From positions 2,650,471 through 2,714,470 of the forward strand of contig NZ_CP092099.1 of NCBI RefSeq assembly GCF_022259695.1: a stretch of DNA of 64,000 nucleotides, given 5' to 3'. Position numbers and translations under genes: made by a program. Shown piece after piece: positions 45,584-54,692 of this stretch; position 1 is the first letter of the stretch; each line of letters starts with the position of its first letter. Source of the stretch: Flaviramulus sp. BrNp1-15. Its GTDB lineage: Bacteria > Bacteroidota > Bacteroidia > Flavobacteriales > Flavobacteriaceae. A model generated the notes under the pieces. It worked only from the letters and a program-made list of their open reading frames with translations, ran no database searches and had not been told where the DNA came from.

Positions 45584-46279
45584 ATGAGCACAGACACTTT
45601 AAAAATCAAGAATAATGGTCATAAACTAAATGGGGTTTCAATTCATGATATTGGAGACGAACACCTTTACACAGGTTTAGAAACACCCATGAAAAAAGAT
45701 GCGTTTAAGTTAACTGACACAGAGAAAAAAGAGCGTATAGCTATTTTATTTGAAGAAATAATGGATGTTATGGGATTAGATTTAACAGATGATTCTCTAA
45801 AAGGCACACCACAACGTGTTGCAAAAATGTACATTGATGAAATATTTTCTGGTTTAAATCCTCAAAATAAGCCTAAAGTGGCATTGTTTGATAACAAATA
45901 CCAATACAATCAAATGTTGGTTGAAAAAAACATTACGTTTTATTCTAACTGCGAGCATCATTTTGTACCTATAATTGGAAAAGCACATGTAGCTTACATT
46001 TCTTCGGGTAAGGTTATTGGTTTATCTAAACTCAATCGTATTGTTCAGTATTACGCAAAGCGTCCGCAAGTACAAGAACGATTAACAAATCAAATAGCAA
46101 ATGAGCTAAAAAATATTTTAGAGACTGAAGATGTTGCTGTAATTATTGATGCTAAACACCTGTGTGTTTCTTCACGAGGTATTAAAGACGATACCTCTGC
46201 AACAGTAACCACATACTACGGAGGTAAATTTAATAGTCCAGAAAAAATAACAGAATTACAAAACTATATAAATAATTAA
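45584..46279 (+). CDS. folE: GTP cyclohydrolase I
   Basis: First step of folate/pterin synthesis, GTP to dihydroneopterin triphosphate. Start chosen at the ATG at 45584 (MSTDTLKIKNNG), because the residues before it are non-conserved. Zinc and catalytic residues are seen in SNCEHHFVPIIGKAHVAYI (Cys, His-His) and KHLCVSSRGIKDDTSATVT (His, Cys). Placing folE in a photolyase operon suggests supply of the pterin antenna (MTHF), inferred. The family usually has about 220 residues; here 231. Confidence 0.94.
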   Translation: MSTDTLKIKNNGHKLNGVSIHDIGDEHLYTGLETPMKKDAFKLTDTEKKERIAILFEEIMDVMGLDLTDDSLKGTPQRVAKMYIDEIFSGLNPQNKPKVALFDNKYQYNQMLVEKNITFYSNCEHHFVPIIGKAHVAYISSGKVIGLSKLNRIVQYYAKRPQVQERLTNQIANELKNILETEDVAVIIDAKHLCVSSRGIKDDTSATVTTYYGGKFNSPEKITELQNYINN

Positions 46280-46283
46280 TATT

Positions 46284-46508
46284 ATGGATTTAATAGACAG
46301 AGCATTAGAGTTTGAACAAAGAAAAATGAGATCATTATCAACAAGTGATCGTGTTAAACTATCTAGAGAAGCAAAAGCATTAATCCTAGATTTAAATCAG
46401 ATTTATAAAGTAAAAAAAGACGAGAAAATAATGGATATCATGAAGCGTTTAACAGCAATTAAAAGAAAGGTTGAAAAACGACTTAAAGGAGCGCCGTTAA
46501 CTGCTTAA
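46284..46508 (+). CDS. Small charged helical protein, paralogue A
   Basis: 74 residues: LIDRALEFEQRKMRSLSTSD, then REAKALILDLNQIYKVKKDE, then MKRLTAIKRKVEKRLKGAP. All helical, Lys/Arg-rich, no family recognised. A close relative is encoded at 46677. Four bases follow folE, so it is in the same transcript. Confidence 0.72.
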   Translation: MDLIDRALEFEQRKMRSLSTSDRVKLSREAKALILDLNQIYKVKKDEKIMDIMKRLTAIKRKVEKRLKGAPLTA

Positions 46509-46676
46509 TTTTTTGAAAAAAGATTAAAAATAGCATCAAATAAAATAAATTATTAAATTTTTTATAAAATATCACCATAAAAATAGTAAATCTCATAGAT
46601 TTTATTATATTGTCAAATTGTGGGAAAACCTATAGTTTTCTCAGACTAATAAAATTAGATTAAAGATTAAAAAGTT

Positions 46677-46892
46677 ATGGAGATTATTGATAAAGCTCTA
46701 GAATTCGAGCAACGCAAACACACTTTTAAAACAACAAGTGAGCGTATTGAATCGTCTAGAGAAGTTAAAAATTTAATATTAAGTTTAAATTCTATTTATA
46801 AAGAAAAAAAGGATCCAGAGTTAATGGATCTTATGAAACGATTAACAGTAATTAAACAAAAAATTGAAAAAAGGCTAAAGGGCAGGCCATAA
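46677..46892 (+). CDS. Small charged helical protein, paralogue B
   Basis: 71 residues aligned end to end with the protein encoded at 46284 (LEFEQRK, LNSIYK, MDLMKRLTVIKQKIEKRLKG), clearly a tandem duplicate. The 168 bases between the two copies hold no gene. No function recognised; the conserved EFEQRK and MKRLT segments are good search seeds. Confidence 0.72.
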   Translation: MEIIDKALEFEQRKHTFKTTSERIESSREVKNLILSLNSIYKEKKDPELMDLMKRLTVIKQKIEKRLKGRP

Positions 46893-46916
46893 TTAAAAAA
46901 AATGCCCTGAAACCAT

Positions 46917-47600
46917 ATGAAAACAATAATTGTTATAGGTGGTAGTAAGGGCATTGGAAATGCCATAGTTAAGAAACTACTCAATCATTCTAAAGTTATA
47001 AATATTAGTAGAACTTCACCAGAAGATAATCATGCTAATCTAACTCACTATTCTTGCGATGTAACTAAAGATGATTTTCCAACAATTGAATCTGCAGACG
47101 GTTTAATTTATTGCCCTGGTAGTATTAATTTAAAACCTATTTCCAGACTCAGTATCAACGATTTTAAAGAGGATTTTGAAATCAATGTTTTAGGTGCTGT
47201 AAAGGCTATTCAAAACTATTTACCAATATTAAAAAACGGTAATAATCCAGCTGTGGTACTTTTTAGTACTGTAGCGGCTAAGTTGGGTATGCCTTATCAT
47301 GCAAGTATTGCTACATCTAAAGCTGGTGTTGAAGGTTTAGTAAAATCATTGGGTGCCGAATTAGCGCCTACTATTCGTGTAAATGCTATTGCGCCAACAG
47401 TTACTAATACACAATTGGCTTCAAAATTATTACGTAATGATAAAATGATTGAAAACATTACGGAAAGGCATCCGTTAAAAAAGTTTTTGAATCCCGAAGA
47501 AGTTGCAGATATGGCTGAATTTCTAATATCTGAAAAATCTGCTTCACAATCTGGTCAAATATTTGAAATGGATTGTGGTATTGTAAGTTTTAAAATTTAA
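46917..47600 (+). CDS. Short-chain dehydrogenase/reductase
   Basis: 227 residues of classical SDR type: IVIGGSKGIGNAIVKKLL (cofactor site), a Tyr/Lys active site in PYHASIATSKAGVEGLVKSL with the usual Tyr replaced by His (YHASIATSK), and the ending FLISEKSASQSGQIFEMDCG. The Ser before it is present as LFSTVAA. The YxxxK is seen as Y-H-A-S-I-A-T-S-K spacing, so activity needs checking. Substrate unknown. Confidence 0.85.
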   Translation: MKTIIVIGGSKGIGNAIVKKLLNHSKVINISRTSPEDNHANLTHYSCDVTKDDFPTIESADGLIYCPGSINLKPISRLSINDFKEDFEINVLGAVKAIQNYLPILKNGNNPAVVLFSTVAAKLGMPYHASIATSKAGVEGLVKSLGAELAPTIRVNAIAPTVTNTQLASKLLRNDKMIENITERHPLKKFLNPEEVADMAEFLISEKSASQSGQIFEMDCGIVSFKI

Positions 47601-47602
47601 AT

Positions 47603-48142
47603 ATGAATCCGTTTATGGCATACTTATCAACTTTATTTTCTAAAGCTAAACCAAAAAAGATGGACGTTAAATCTATTTATGATATTTCTATAAATAGTTT
47701 AACAGGAAAACCTATTGATCTATCAAATTTTGAAGGGAAACATATATTATTTGTAAATGTAGCTTCAAAATGTGGGTTTACACCTCAATATAAATCCTTG
47801 CAAGAGTTACACGAAAATTATAACGAAAAGTTACAAGTTATAGGTGTACCATGTAATCAATTTGGAAACCAAGAACCTGGTGATTCTAAAGACATAGAAT
47901 CTTTTTGTGAAGTTAACTACGGAGTTACTTTTTTAATTACTGAAAAAATAGATGTAAAGGGTAAAAACCAACATCCATTATATACTTGGTTAACTCAAGA
48001 AGTAAACAACGGAAAAAAGAATTCTTCAGTTAAATGGAATTTTCAAAAATATTTAGTTGACCCTGATGGTAAATTAGTAGATTACTATTTCTCTTCTACA
48101 AGTCCATCAAGTTCAAAAATTATTAAACACTTAAAAAATTAA
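47603..48142 (+). CDS. Glutathione-peroxidase-family thiol peroxidase
   Basis: Residues about 25-179 form the thioredoxin-like GPx domain: NVASKCGFTPQYKSL (peroxidatic Cys, not selenocysteine), GVPCNQFGNQEPG (Gln), and VKWNFQKYLVDPDG (Trp-Asn-Phe). Bacterial members mostly use thioredoxin. It reduces lipid and hydrogen peroxides and fits a light/oxidative-stress operon. The first 23 residues are non-conserved; an ATG 19 codons on could be the start. Confidence 0.9.
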   Translation: MNPFMAYLSTLFSKAKPKKMDVKSIYDISINSLTGKPIDLSNFEGKHILFVNVASKCGFTPQYKSLQELHENYNEKLQVIGVPCNQFGNQEPGDSKDIESFCEVNYGVTFLITEKIDVKGKNQHPLYTWLTQEVNNGKKNSSVKWNFQKYLVDPDGKLVDYYFSSTSPSSSKIIKHLKN

Positions 48143-48147
48143 CAGCT

Positions 48148-48315
48148 ATGTTTGGATTATTTAAAAAGAAATCTGAAGCTGAAAGGCTTCAAGAAAAATT
48201 TAACAAACTTATGGCAGAATGGCATAAGTTATCTAGTATAAATCGTACGGAAAGCGATAAAAAATATGCTGAAGCTCAAGTTATAGCGCAACGCATAGAC
48301 AGCTTAAAATCATGA
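48148..48315 (+). CDS. Lacal_2735 family small protein
   Basis: 55 codons: MFGLFKKKSEAERLQEKFNK, then LSSINRTESDKKYAEAQV. This is the Lacal_2735 family, a short helical protein restricted to Flavobacteriaceae and relatives. Function unknown. It starts five bases after the glutathione peroxidase stop and its stop overlaps the TspO start (ATGA). Confidence 0.85.
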   Translation: MFGLFKKKSEAERLQEKFNKLMAEWHKLSSINRTESDKKYAEAQVIAQRIDSLKS

Positions 48316-48773
48316 AGTTAGTAAAACTTGTTATTGTATTTCTAGCTATCAATTTTGCAGCTTTAGCAATTGGAAGTTTGCTAATGAACAATGGCCCACA
48401 AACTGCTTGGTATGAAAATTTAAATCAAGCACCATGGACGCCTCCTGGTTGGGTTTTTGGTGTCGCTTGGACAACCATTATGGTTTGTTTTTCAATATAT
48501 ATGGCTTACTTATACAAGGTGTTTCCAACAAACAAAGTAATTACATTATTCAGTATTCAATTTATTTGTAATGTTATATGGAATTACATTTTTTTCAATC
48601 AACATTTAATAGGTTTAGGTCTATTTGTTATTATATTACTTACGCTTATAATAGCTACTTTTTTATTTTTATACACAAAACATCTCAAGTTTAAAAGCAT
48701 TTTTATACTGCCCTATTTTATTTGGTTATGTATAGCTACATCTTTAAATGCTTATATTTTAATCAATAATTAA
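48312..48773 (+). CDS. TspO/MBR-family membrane protein
   Basis: 153 residues with five helices and the TspO signatures APWTPPGWVFGVAWTTIM (pore/ligand region) and WNYIFFNQHLIGLGLFVII. TspO proteins bind porphyrins and tetrapyrroles and are tied to photo-oxidative stress. The family is regularly found with photolyase and FolE genes under light-responsive MerR or other regulators. It overlaps both neighbours by a few bases. Confidence 0.92.
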   Translation: MKLVKLVIVFLAINFAALAIGSLLMNNGPQTAWYENLNQAPWTPPGWVFGVAWTTIMVCFSIYMAYLYKVFPTNKVITLFSIQFICNVIWNYIFFNQHLIGLGLFVIILLTLIIATFLFLYTKHLKFKSIFILPYFIWLCIATSLNAYILINN

Positions 48774-49234
48774 TGAAGATTTACAGACTCCACAAAAAGC
48801 AAAATTTACCCATATCTATAGATGAGGGTTGGAATTTTTTATCAAACCCAAAAAACCTAAAAACAATTACACCAGATTACATGGGTTTTCACATCTTATC
48901 TGGTGCAGACAGACCTATGTTTGCAGGACAAATAATTCAATATATTGTAACACCAGTTTTAGGTATAAAAACAAAATGGGTAACCGAAATTACCCATAGT
49001 ATAGACAAACAGTATTTTGTGGACGAACAACGTTTTGGTCCTTACGCTTTATGGCATCATAAACATTTTATAAAGGAAATTGATGGTGGCATTGAAATGG
49101 AAGACATTATTGATTATAAAGTTCCTTTTGGAATTTTGGGCCAACTTGTCCATCCTTTTTTAGTGAAACCTAAACTGGAAGAAATTTTTAACTACAGAAC
49201 AAAAAAATTAGAAGAAATTTTTGGCAAGTATTAA
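48773..49234 (+). CDS. SRPBCC-family protein
   Basis: 153 residues of helix-grip type: KNLKTITPDYMGFHILSG, GQIIQYIVTPVLGIKTKWV, then WHHKHFIKEIDGGIEMEDII and a C-terminal helix. Typical for the START/cyclase-like family next to photolyases. Ligand unknown. One-base overlap with TspO and no gap to the photolyase gene, so it is in the same operon. Confidence 0.85.
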   Translation: MKIYRLHKKQNLPISIDEGWNFLSNPKNLKTITPDYMGFHILSGADRPMFAGQIIQYIVTPVLGIKTKWVTEITHSIDKQYFVDEQRFGPYALWHHKHFIKEIDGGIEMEDIIDYKVPFGILGQLVHPFLVKPKLEEIFNYRTKKLEEIFGKY

Positions 49235-50539
49235 ATGAATCAACCTTTAAATATTTTCTGGTTTCGTCGAGATTTAAGATTAGACGATAATGTAGGTTTT
49301 TATGAAGCTTTAAAAAGTGATTTACCTGTATTACCAATTTTTATTTTTGATACTGAAATCTTAGAAAAACTACCTAAGGATGATGCTAGAGTTACATTTA
49401 TTTTTGAAACGCTTCAAAAGATGCGTAAAACTCTTCAAAATGAAAACAATAGCAGCATCGGTATATATCAAGGAAAACCTATTGAAATATACAAACAATT
49501 AGTTAAAGATTATCAAATTAATACCGTTTTCACCAATCATGATTATGAACCTTATGCCATAAAACGCGATGATGAAATAAAAACTTTTTTATCTGAAAAC
49601 GATATTGAATTTAAAACCTTTAAAGATCAAGTTATTTTTGAAAAAGATGAAGTTGTTAAAAGCGATGGTAATCCATATGTGGTTTACACACCATACATGA
49701 AGACTTGGAAAGAAAAGTTTAAAGATTATAACCTAGAAATATTTTACACCAATAGCTATTTAGATAATCTAGCAAACAACACACGCTTGCCAAACCTTAG
49801 TTTAAGCGATATTGGATTTACAAGATCTGAGCAAACTATTACAGATTACAATGTCACTCCTACTCTAATACAAGGCTACGAAGCTACCAGAAATTTTCCA
49901 GCAAAAGATAGCACCTCCAGATTAGGTCCGCACCTACGTTTTGGTACGGTAAGTATTCGTAAAATGGTTAAAAAAGCCATTGCCGAAAAAAACGAAATAT
50001 TCTGGCAGGAATTAATCTGGCGTGAGTTTTTCATGCAGATTCTTTGGCAATTTCCTCATACAGTTAATAAATCTTTTAAAGCTAAATACGATCGTATAGA
50101 GTGGCGCAATAATGAAGATGAATTTAAATTATGGTGCGAAGGAAAAACAGGTTATCCGTTAGTTGATGCAGGTATGCGACAACTAAACCAAACCGGATTT
50201 ATGCATAATCGAGTACGTATGCTTGTAGGTAGTTTTTTGTGTAAACATTTGCTTATAGATTGGCGTTGGGGAGAAGCTTATTTTGCAGAAAAGCTTCATG
50301 ATTATGAAATGGCTAGTAATGTTGGTAATTGGCAATGGGTAGCTGGTTCTGGCGTAGATGCTGCTCCTTATTTTAGAATTTTTAATCCTACAACACAAAT
50401 TGATAAATTCGACAAAAACTTAGAATACATAAAAACATGGGTTCCAAATTTTCAGGAATTAACCTACCCAAATAAAATGGTAGATCACAAATTTGCCAGA
50501 GAACGCTGTTTACAAGTTTACAAAGAGGCTTTAAATTAA
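49235..50539 (+). CDS. Class I CPD-type deoxyribodipyrimidine photolyase
   Basis: 434 residues: NIFWFRRDLRLDDNVGFYEAL (antenna domain), then FPAKDSTSRLGPHLRFGTVS, FWQELIWREFFMQIL, KTGYPLVDAGMRQL, MHNRVRMLVGSFL and NVGNWQWVAGSGVDAAPYF of the FAD domain. These fit class I cyclobutane-dimer photolyases with the FAD-proximal Trp chain. It repairs UV dimers in double-stranded DNA using blue light. It ends the second operon. Confidence 0.93.
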   Translation: MNQPLNIFWFRRDLRLDDNVGFYEALKSDLPVLPIFIFDTEILEKLPKDDARVTFIFETLQKMRKTLQNENNSSIGIYQGKPIEIYKQLVKDYQINTVFTNHDYEPYAIKRDDEIKTFLSENDIEFKTFKDQVIFEKDEVVKSDGNPYVVYTPYMKTWKEKFKDYNLEIFYTNSYLDNLANNTRLPNLSLSDIGFTRSEQTITDYNVTPTLIQGYEATRNFPAKDSTSRLGPHLRFGTVSIRKMVKKAIAEKNEIFWQELIWREFFMQILWQFPHTVNKSFKAKYDRIEWRNNEDEFKLWCEGKTGYPLVDAGMRQLNQTGFMHNRVRMLVGSFLCKHLLIDWRWGEAYFAEKLHDYEMASNVGNWQWVAGSGVDAAPYFRIFNPTTQIDKFDKNLEYIKTWVPNFQELTYPNKMVDHKFARERCLQVYKEALN

Positions 50540-50669
50540 ATTGCTTTAATTCACATTTAATAACAAATCATTTTTGATGTTGCGATTATGATAAAAATCA
50601 CAATATCTAAAATCCAAATTTCTTACTTTTAAAGCTAAATAGATTTTCATTTAATTTAATTTATGCTTT

Positions 50670-52337
50670 ATGACCGATTTACAAATAGCCAAAACCATTA
50701 CCTTAAAACCTATTACAACCATTGCAGAAAAATTTGGTTTAGACTCAGACCTAATTGAGATGTATGGAAAACATAAAGCAAAATTACCCTTAAAAGCAAT
50801 TGATAGAAAAGCAGCAAAACAAAGCAATCTTGTATTAGTTTCCGCCATTTCCCCTACTCCTGCTGGTGAAGGAAAAACAACTATTTCAATTGGTTTATCT
50901 GAAGGCTTGAATCGTTTAAATAAAAAAACTACAGTAGTTTTAAGAGAACCATCTTTAGGTCCTGTTTTTGGTATAAAAGGCGGAGCAACAGGCGGTGGGT
51001 ATGCTCAGGTATTACCTATGGAAGACATAAATCTTCATTTTACAGGCGATTTTTCAGCAATTGAAAAAGCTCATAATTTACTTGCCGCAATTATTGATAA
51101 TAATATCCAAAGTAAAACAGCATCTTTAATGATTGACCCCAGAACTATTGGATGGAAACGCGTAGTAGATTTGAACGATCGCTCTCTAAGGCATGTTATT
51201 GTTGGATTAGGTGGAACAACTTCAGGCGTACCTAGAGAAACTGGTTTTGATATTACAGCTGCTTCAGAAATTATGGCTATACTCTGTTTAGCAGAAAACC
51301 TAAAAGACCTTAAAAATCGGTTAGGAAATATTTTTGTCGGTTATACTTTTGATAAAAAACCTATCTACGCCAAAGATTTGAAAGCTGAAGGTGCTATGAC
51401 TGTTTTATTAAAAGACGCTATAAAACCTAATTTAGTACAAACTATTGAAGGTAATCCGGCAATAATTCATGGTGGACCATTTGCTAATATTGCTCAAGGA
51501 ACTAACTCTGTAATTGCAACATTAATGGGAATGTCTCATTCTGAATATACAGTTACCGAAGCTGGTTTTGGGTTTGATTTAGGAGCCGAAAAATTCTTTG
51601 ATATAAAATGCCAAAGTGCAAATTTAAAACCTAAGGCTGTAGTACTTACAACCACTATTCGCGCTTTAAAATATCACGGAGGAGCAGATTTAAAATCACT
51701 CACTACAGAAAATTTAGAAGCACTTAAAAAAGGGATTCCTAATCTGGAAAAACACCTTGAAAATATTTCAAAATTCAATATAGTTCCAATAATAGCTATT
51801 AATAAATTTTTATCCGATACTGATGAAGAAATACAATTAATTAAAAATTTTGCAGATTTAAATGGTATAAAAATAGCTGTTGCTGATGTTTGGGCTAAAG
51901 GTGGTGAAGGTGCATTAGGATTAGCACAGTGTGTGATTGATGTAATAGAATCTAACATATCTGATTTTAAACCACTATATCAATGGAAATCTGATGTAAA
52001 AACTAAAATTGAAACTATCGCTACAGAAATTTATGGTGCAGAATATGTGGAATACACCGCTAAAGCAAAAGCGCATTTAAACAAAATATCTAATTTGGGA
52101 TTAAATGATTTACCTATTTGTATAGCAAAAACTCAAAAATCACTTTCAGATAACCCTAAACTTTTAGGTCGCCCAAAAGATTTCATTATTACTGTTAGAG
52201 AAATTGAAATCGCAGCAGGTGCAGGCTTTTTAATACCTATTACTGGAGATATTATGCGCATGCCTGGGCTTCCGGCTCATCCTGCATCAGAAAAAATGGA
52301 TATTAATGATGATGGGGAAATAACAGGGTTGTTTTAA
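50670..52337 (+). CDS. fhs: Formate-tetrahydrofolate ligase
   Basis: Makes 10-formyl-THF from formate and ATP. The P-loop-like motif TPAGEGKTTISIGL and the family segments EPSLGPVFGIKGGATGGG and HFTGDFSAIEKAHNLL are intact, as are GFDITAASEIMAILC and the C-terminal ITGDIMRMPGLPAHPA. 555 residues is the normal length. It supplies 10-formyl-THF for fmt and purine synthesis. Single gene with its own terminator. Confidence 0.96.
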   Translation: MTDLQIAKTITLKPITTIAEKFGLDSDLIEMYGKHKAKLPLKAIDRKAAKQSNLVLVSAISPTPAGEGKTTISIGLSEGLNRLNKKTTVVLREPSLGPVFGIKGGATGGGYAQVLPMEDINLHFTGDFSAIEKAHNLLAAIIDNNIQSKTASLMIDPRTIGWKRVVDLNDRSLRHVIVGLGGTTSGVPRETGFDITAASEIMAILCLAENLKDLKNRLGNIFVGYTFDKKPIYAKDLKAEGAMTVLLKDAIKPNLVQTIEGNPAIIHGGPFANIAQGTNSVIATLMGMSHSEYTVTEAGFGFDLGAEKFFDIKCQSANLKPKAVVLTTTIRALKYHGGADLKSLTTENLEALKKGIPNLEKHLENISKFNIVPIIAINKFLSDTDEEIQLIKNFADLNGIKIAVADVWAKGGEGALGLAQCVIDVIESNISDFKPLYQWKSDVKTKIETIATEIYGAEYVEYTAKAKAHLNKISNLGLNDLPICIAKTQKSLSDNPKLLGRPKDFIITVREIEIAAGAGFLIPITGDIMRMPGLPAHPASEKMDINDDGEITGLF

Positions 52338-52350
52338 AATATACTAACTT

Positions 52351-52381
52351 AAAAATACGTACAAGTGCGTATTTTTTTTTG
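52351..52381 (+). terminator. Rho-independent terminator after fhs
   Basis: Nine-base stem (AAAAATACG / CGTATTTTT, eight-base loop) and a T run. Confidence 0.8.
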
Positions 52382-52430
52382 CCTTTAATAGTATTACTTT
52401 TGAAGGTGTAATATTACAAATCAACCTGTT

Positions 52431-52670
52431 ATGATACGTTTACAATTAAAACCCTCAATTTTAAAAAGTTTGAATTTCAATAAAGAAAATGAATCTTTAG
52501 AAATAGAATTTAAAAAAGATATAAAAACAGCAAAACATATTGAGATTCCCTTATCTATTATAAAGGATTACGTGAACTCACTTAAAGAAAATATTCTTTT
52601 TGAAAACGAAGAAGACAACCATTCTAATTTAAGAATCGTGTATTCTAACTTTAAAACATCTTTAAATTAA
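52431..52670 (+). CDS. Small protein of unknown function
   Basis: 79 residues, not recognised: a basic start (MIRLQLKPSILKSLNFNKEN), a Lys/Glu-rich centre (LEIEFKKDIKTAKHIEIPLSI) and an acidic end. A possible -7 box TACTTTTG lies at 52395-52402, which supports its own transcript. It converges on murA, two bases beyond its stop. Confidence 0.6.
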   Translation: MIRLQLKPSILKSLNFNKENESLEIEFKKDIKTAKHIEIPLSIIKDYVNSLKENILFENEEDNHSNLRIVYSNFKTSLN

Positions 52671-52672
52671 GA

Positions 52673-53980
52673 TTAAACTCTCTCAATCTTAGCACCAATA
52701 GCACGCAGACGTTCGTCTATGTTTTCGTAACCTCTATCAATCTGTTCAATATTCTGAATTGTAGATGTTCCTTTTGCAGATAGTGCAGCAATAAGTAACG
52801 ACACACCAGCACGAATATCTGGCGAGGTCATAGTAGTTGCTTTTAAGGTCGATTTAAAATCATGTCCTATTACAGTTGCTCTATGCGGATCGCACAATAT
52901 AATTTTTGCCCCCATATCAATCAACTTATCTACAAAGAACAAACGGCTTTCAAACATTTTTTGGTGTATTAATACACTTCCTCTTGCTTGTGTAGCTACA
53001 ACCAAAATGATACTTAATAAATCTGGTGTAAACCCAGGCCAAGGGGCATCAGAAATGGTTAAAATAGAACCATCAATAAAACTTTGTATTTCGTAACCAT
53101 CAGTATGTGCAGGAATATGAATATTGTCTCCTTGCTTTTCAACAGTTATTCCTAACTTTCTAAACACGTTAGGTATTAATCCTAAATCGTTCCAACTTAC
53201 ATTAGTAATAGTAAGTTCACTTTTTGTCATAGCAGCTAAACCAATCCAACTCCCAATTTCAATCATGTCTGGTAGCATCGTGTGCTCGGTTCCACCTAAG
53301 CTTTCAACACCATCAATAACCAACATATTAGAACCTACACCGCTAATTTTTGCCCCCATTCTATTAAGCATTCTACATAATTGCTGTAAATAAGGTTCGC
53401 ATGCTGCGTTGTAAATAGTGGTTTGCCCTTCGGCTAAAACAGCAGCCATTAAAATATTTGCTGTTCCGGTTACAGAGGCTTCTTCAAGAAGCATATAAGT
53501 ACCTTTTAGTTTTTTTGCTTCAACACCATAAAATTGTTCTTCTCTACTGTAACCAAATTTAGCTCCTAGCTTAATAAGGCCTTCAAAATGTGTATCTAAA
53601 CGACGACGTCCTATTTTATCTCCACCTGGTTTAGGAATATAACCTTTACCAAATCGTGCTAACAACGGACCAACAATCATGATAGAACCGCGTAAACCTC
53701 GACCATCTATTTTAAACTCATCAGATTCTAAATACTTAAGGTTAACCTCATCGGCTTGAAAAGTATAAGTGCCTTTTGATAATTTTTTAACTTTTACACC
53801 AAGTTTTTTAAGTAAACTTATAAGTTTGTTTACATCTACAATGTCTGGTATATTATAAATTGTAATTAACTCTGGAGTAAGTAAAACGGCACATAAAATT
53901 TGTAATGCTTCGTTTTTGGCACCTTGTGGTTGTATACTTCCTTTTAATTGGTGACCACCTTCAATTTTAAATGTTCCCAT
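52673..53980 (-). CDS. murA: UDP-N-acetylglucosamine 1-carboxyvinyltransferase, Asp-type active site
   Basis: First committed step of peptidoglycan synthesis, adding enolpyruvate from PEP to UDP-GlcNAc. EPSP-synthase-like fold with the family start GTFKIEGGHQLKGSIQPQGAKNEAL and the ending of alternating helix-strand repeats. The active-site loop reads PKPGGDKIGRRRLDTHF: the Cys115 of E. coli, target of fosfomycin, is Asp121 here. In mycobacterial and chlamydial MurA this same change keeps activity and gives fosfomycin resistance. Followed seven bases later on the same strand by the DUF4290 gene start, which is its conserved upstream neighbour. Confidence 0.95.
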   Translation of the reverse strand: MGTFKIEGGHQLKGSIQPQGAKNEALQILCAVLLTPELITIYNIPDIVDVNKLISLLKKLGVKVKKLSKGTYTFQADEVNLKYLESDEFKIDGRGLRGSIMIVGPLLARFGKGYIPKPGGDKIGRRRLDTHFEGLIKLGAKFGYSREEQFYGVEAKKLKGTYMLLEEASVTGTANILMAAVLAEGQTTIYNAACEPYLQQLCRMLNRMGAKISGVGSNMLVIDGVESLGGTEHTMLPDMIEIGSWIGLAAMTKSELTITNVSWNDLGLIPNVFRKLGITVEKQGDNIHIPAHTDGYEIQSFIDGSILTISDAPWPGFTPDLLSIILVVATQARGSVLIHQKMFESRLFFVDKLIDMGAKIILCDPHRATVIGHDFKSTLKATTMTSPDIRAGVSLLIAALSAKGTSTIQNIEQIDRGYENIDERLRAIGAKIERV

Positions 53981-53986
53981 GAAGTT

Positions 53987-54625
53987 TTAGTAGCGTTTTC
54001 TTTGTCGGTTAGATTTTTTATGATGTCCTTTCTTGGTGCTTGAATGTTTACTTTTAGTGCGTAATAAGCTGGAAGCGTCTGTTAAATCTTCTTCAGAATC
54101 TTTTAAATTAATTTTCCCATCAGAAAGCTCGTATAAATGTTCATAAATTACCGCATCTTCTACAGTGTCTTTATTCCAATTTAAAAAACACTTCTTCATA
54201 TGGTTAGCAATCGTATAAGTTAGTGCTTCCTTAAGTTCACCTTCTTCCCAAGTATTTGCCACATCAATCATGGTTTTAATATTATTTCCGTAAAAACGAT
54301 ATTTAGGATGATTTTGTGGATATCTTAACGGCTCTGGGCGTTCTTCAAAAAGTTCTTTTGTAGGTTTTTCAAAAGGTGAATCTACATCCAATTCAAAATT
54401 AGACATAATGAAAAGTTGATCCCAAAGCTTATGCTGAAAATCTGGAACATCACGTAAATGAGGTTGCATATTACCCATTACGGCAATTATAGATTTTGCA
54501 ACTTTGTTGCGTTCTTCTTTTGACTCTATGGTTTTTGCGTGATTAATCATTTTTTGCATATGACGCCCGTATTCGGGAATGATTAAATGTTCACGCTCTG
54601 TGTTGTATTCTAAGTTATCTATCAA
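53987..54625 (-). CDS. DUF4290 family protein
   Basis: 212 residues matching DUF4290 (EYNTEREHLIIPEYGRHMQK, MGNMQPHLRDVPDFQHKLWD, YRFYGNNIKTMIDVAN), a conserved helical protein of Bacteroidota. Its C-terminus is very basic (KSKHSSTKKGHHKKSNRQRK). It sits directly upstream of murA in an operon in this family, so a cell-wall-related role is inferred; no function is established. Confidence 0.88.
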   Translation of the reverse strand: MIDNLEYNTEREHLIIPEYGRHMQKMINHAKTIESKEERNKVAKSIIAVMGNMQPHLRDVPDFQHKLWDQLFIMSNFELDVDSPFEKPTKELFEERPEPLRYPQNHPKYRFYGNNIKTMIDVANTWEEGELKEALTYTIANHMKKCFLNWNKDTVEDAVIYEHLYELSDGKINLKDSEEDLTDASSLLRTKSKHSSTKKGHHKKSNRQRKRY

Positions 54626-54692
54626 AATTTAATGTGTAGAGTTATATGTTGTTGCATGTAGTTGATATGCTTGTGCAAAATACGAAAAAAAA

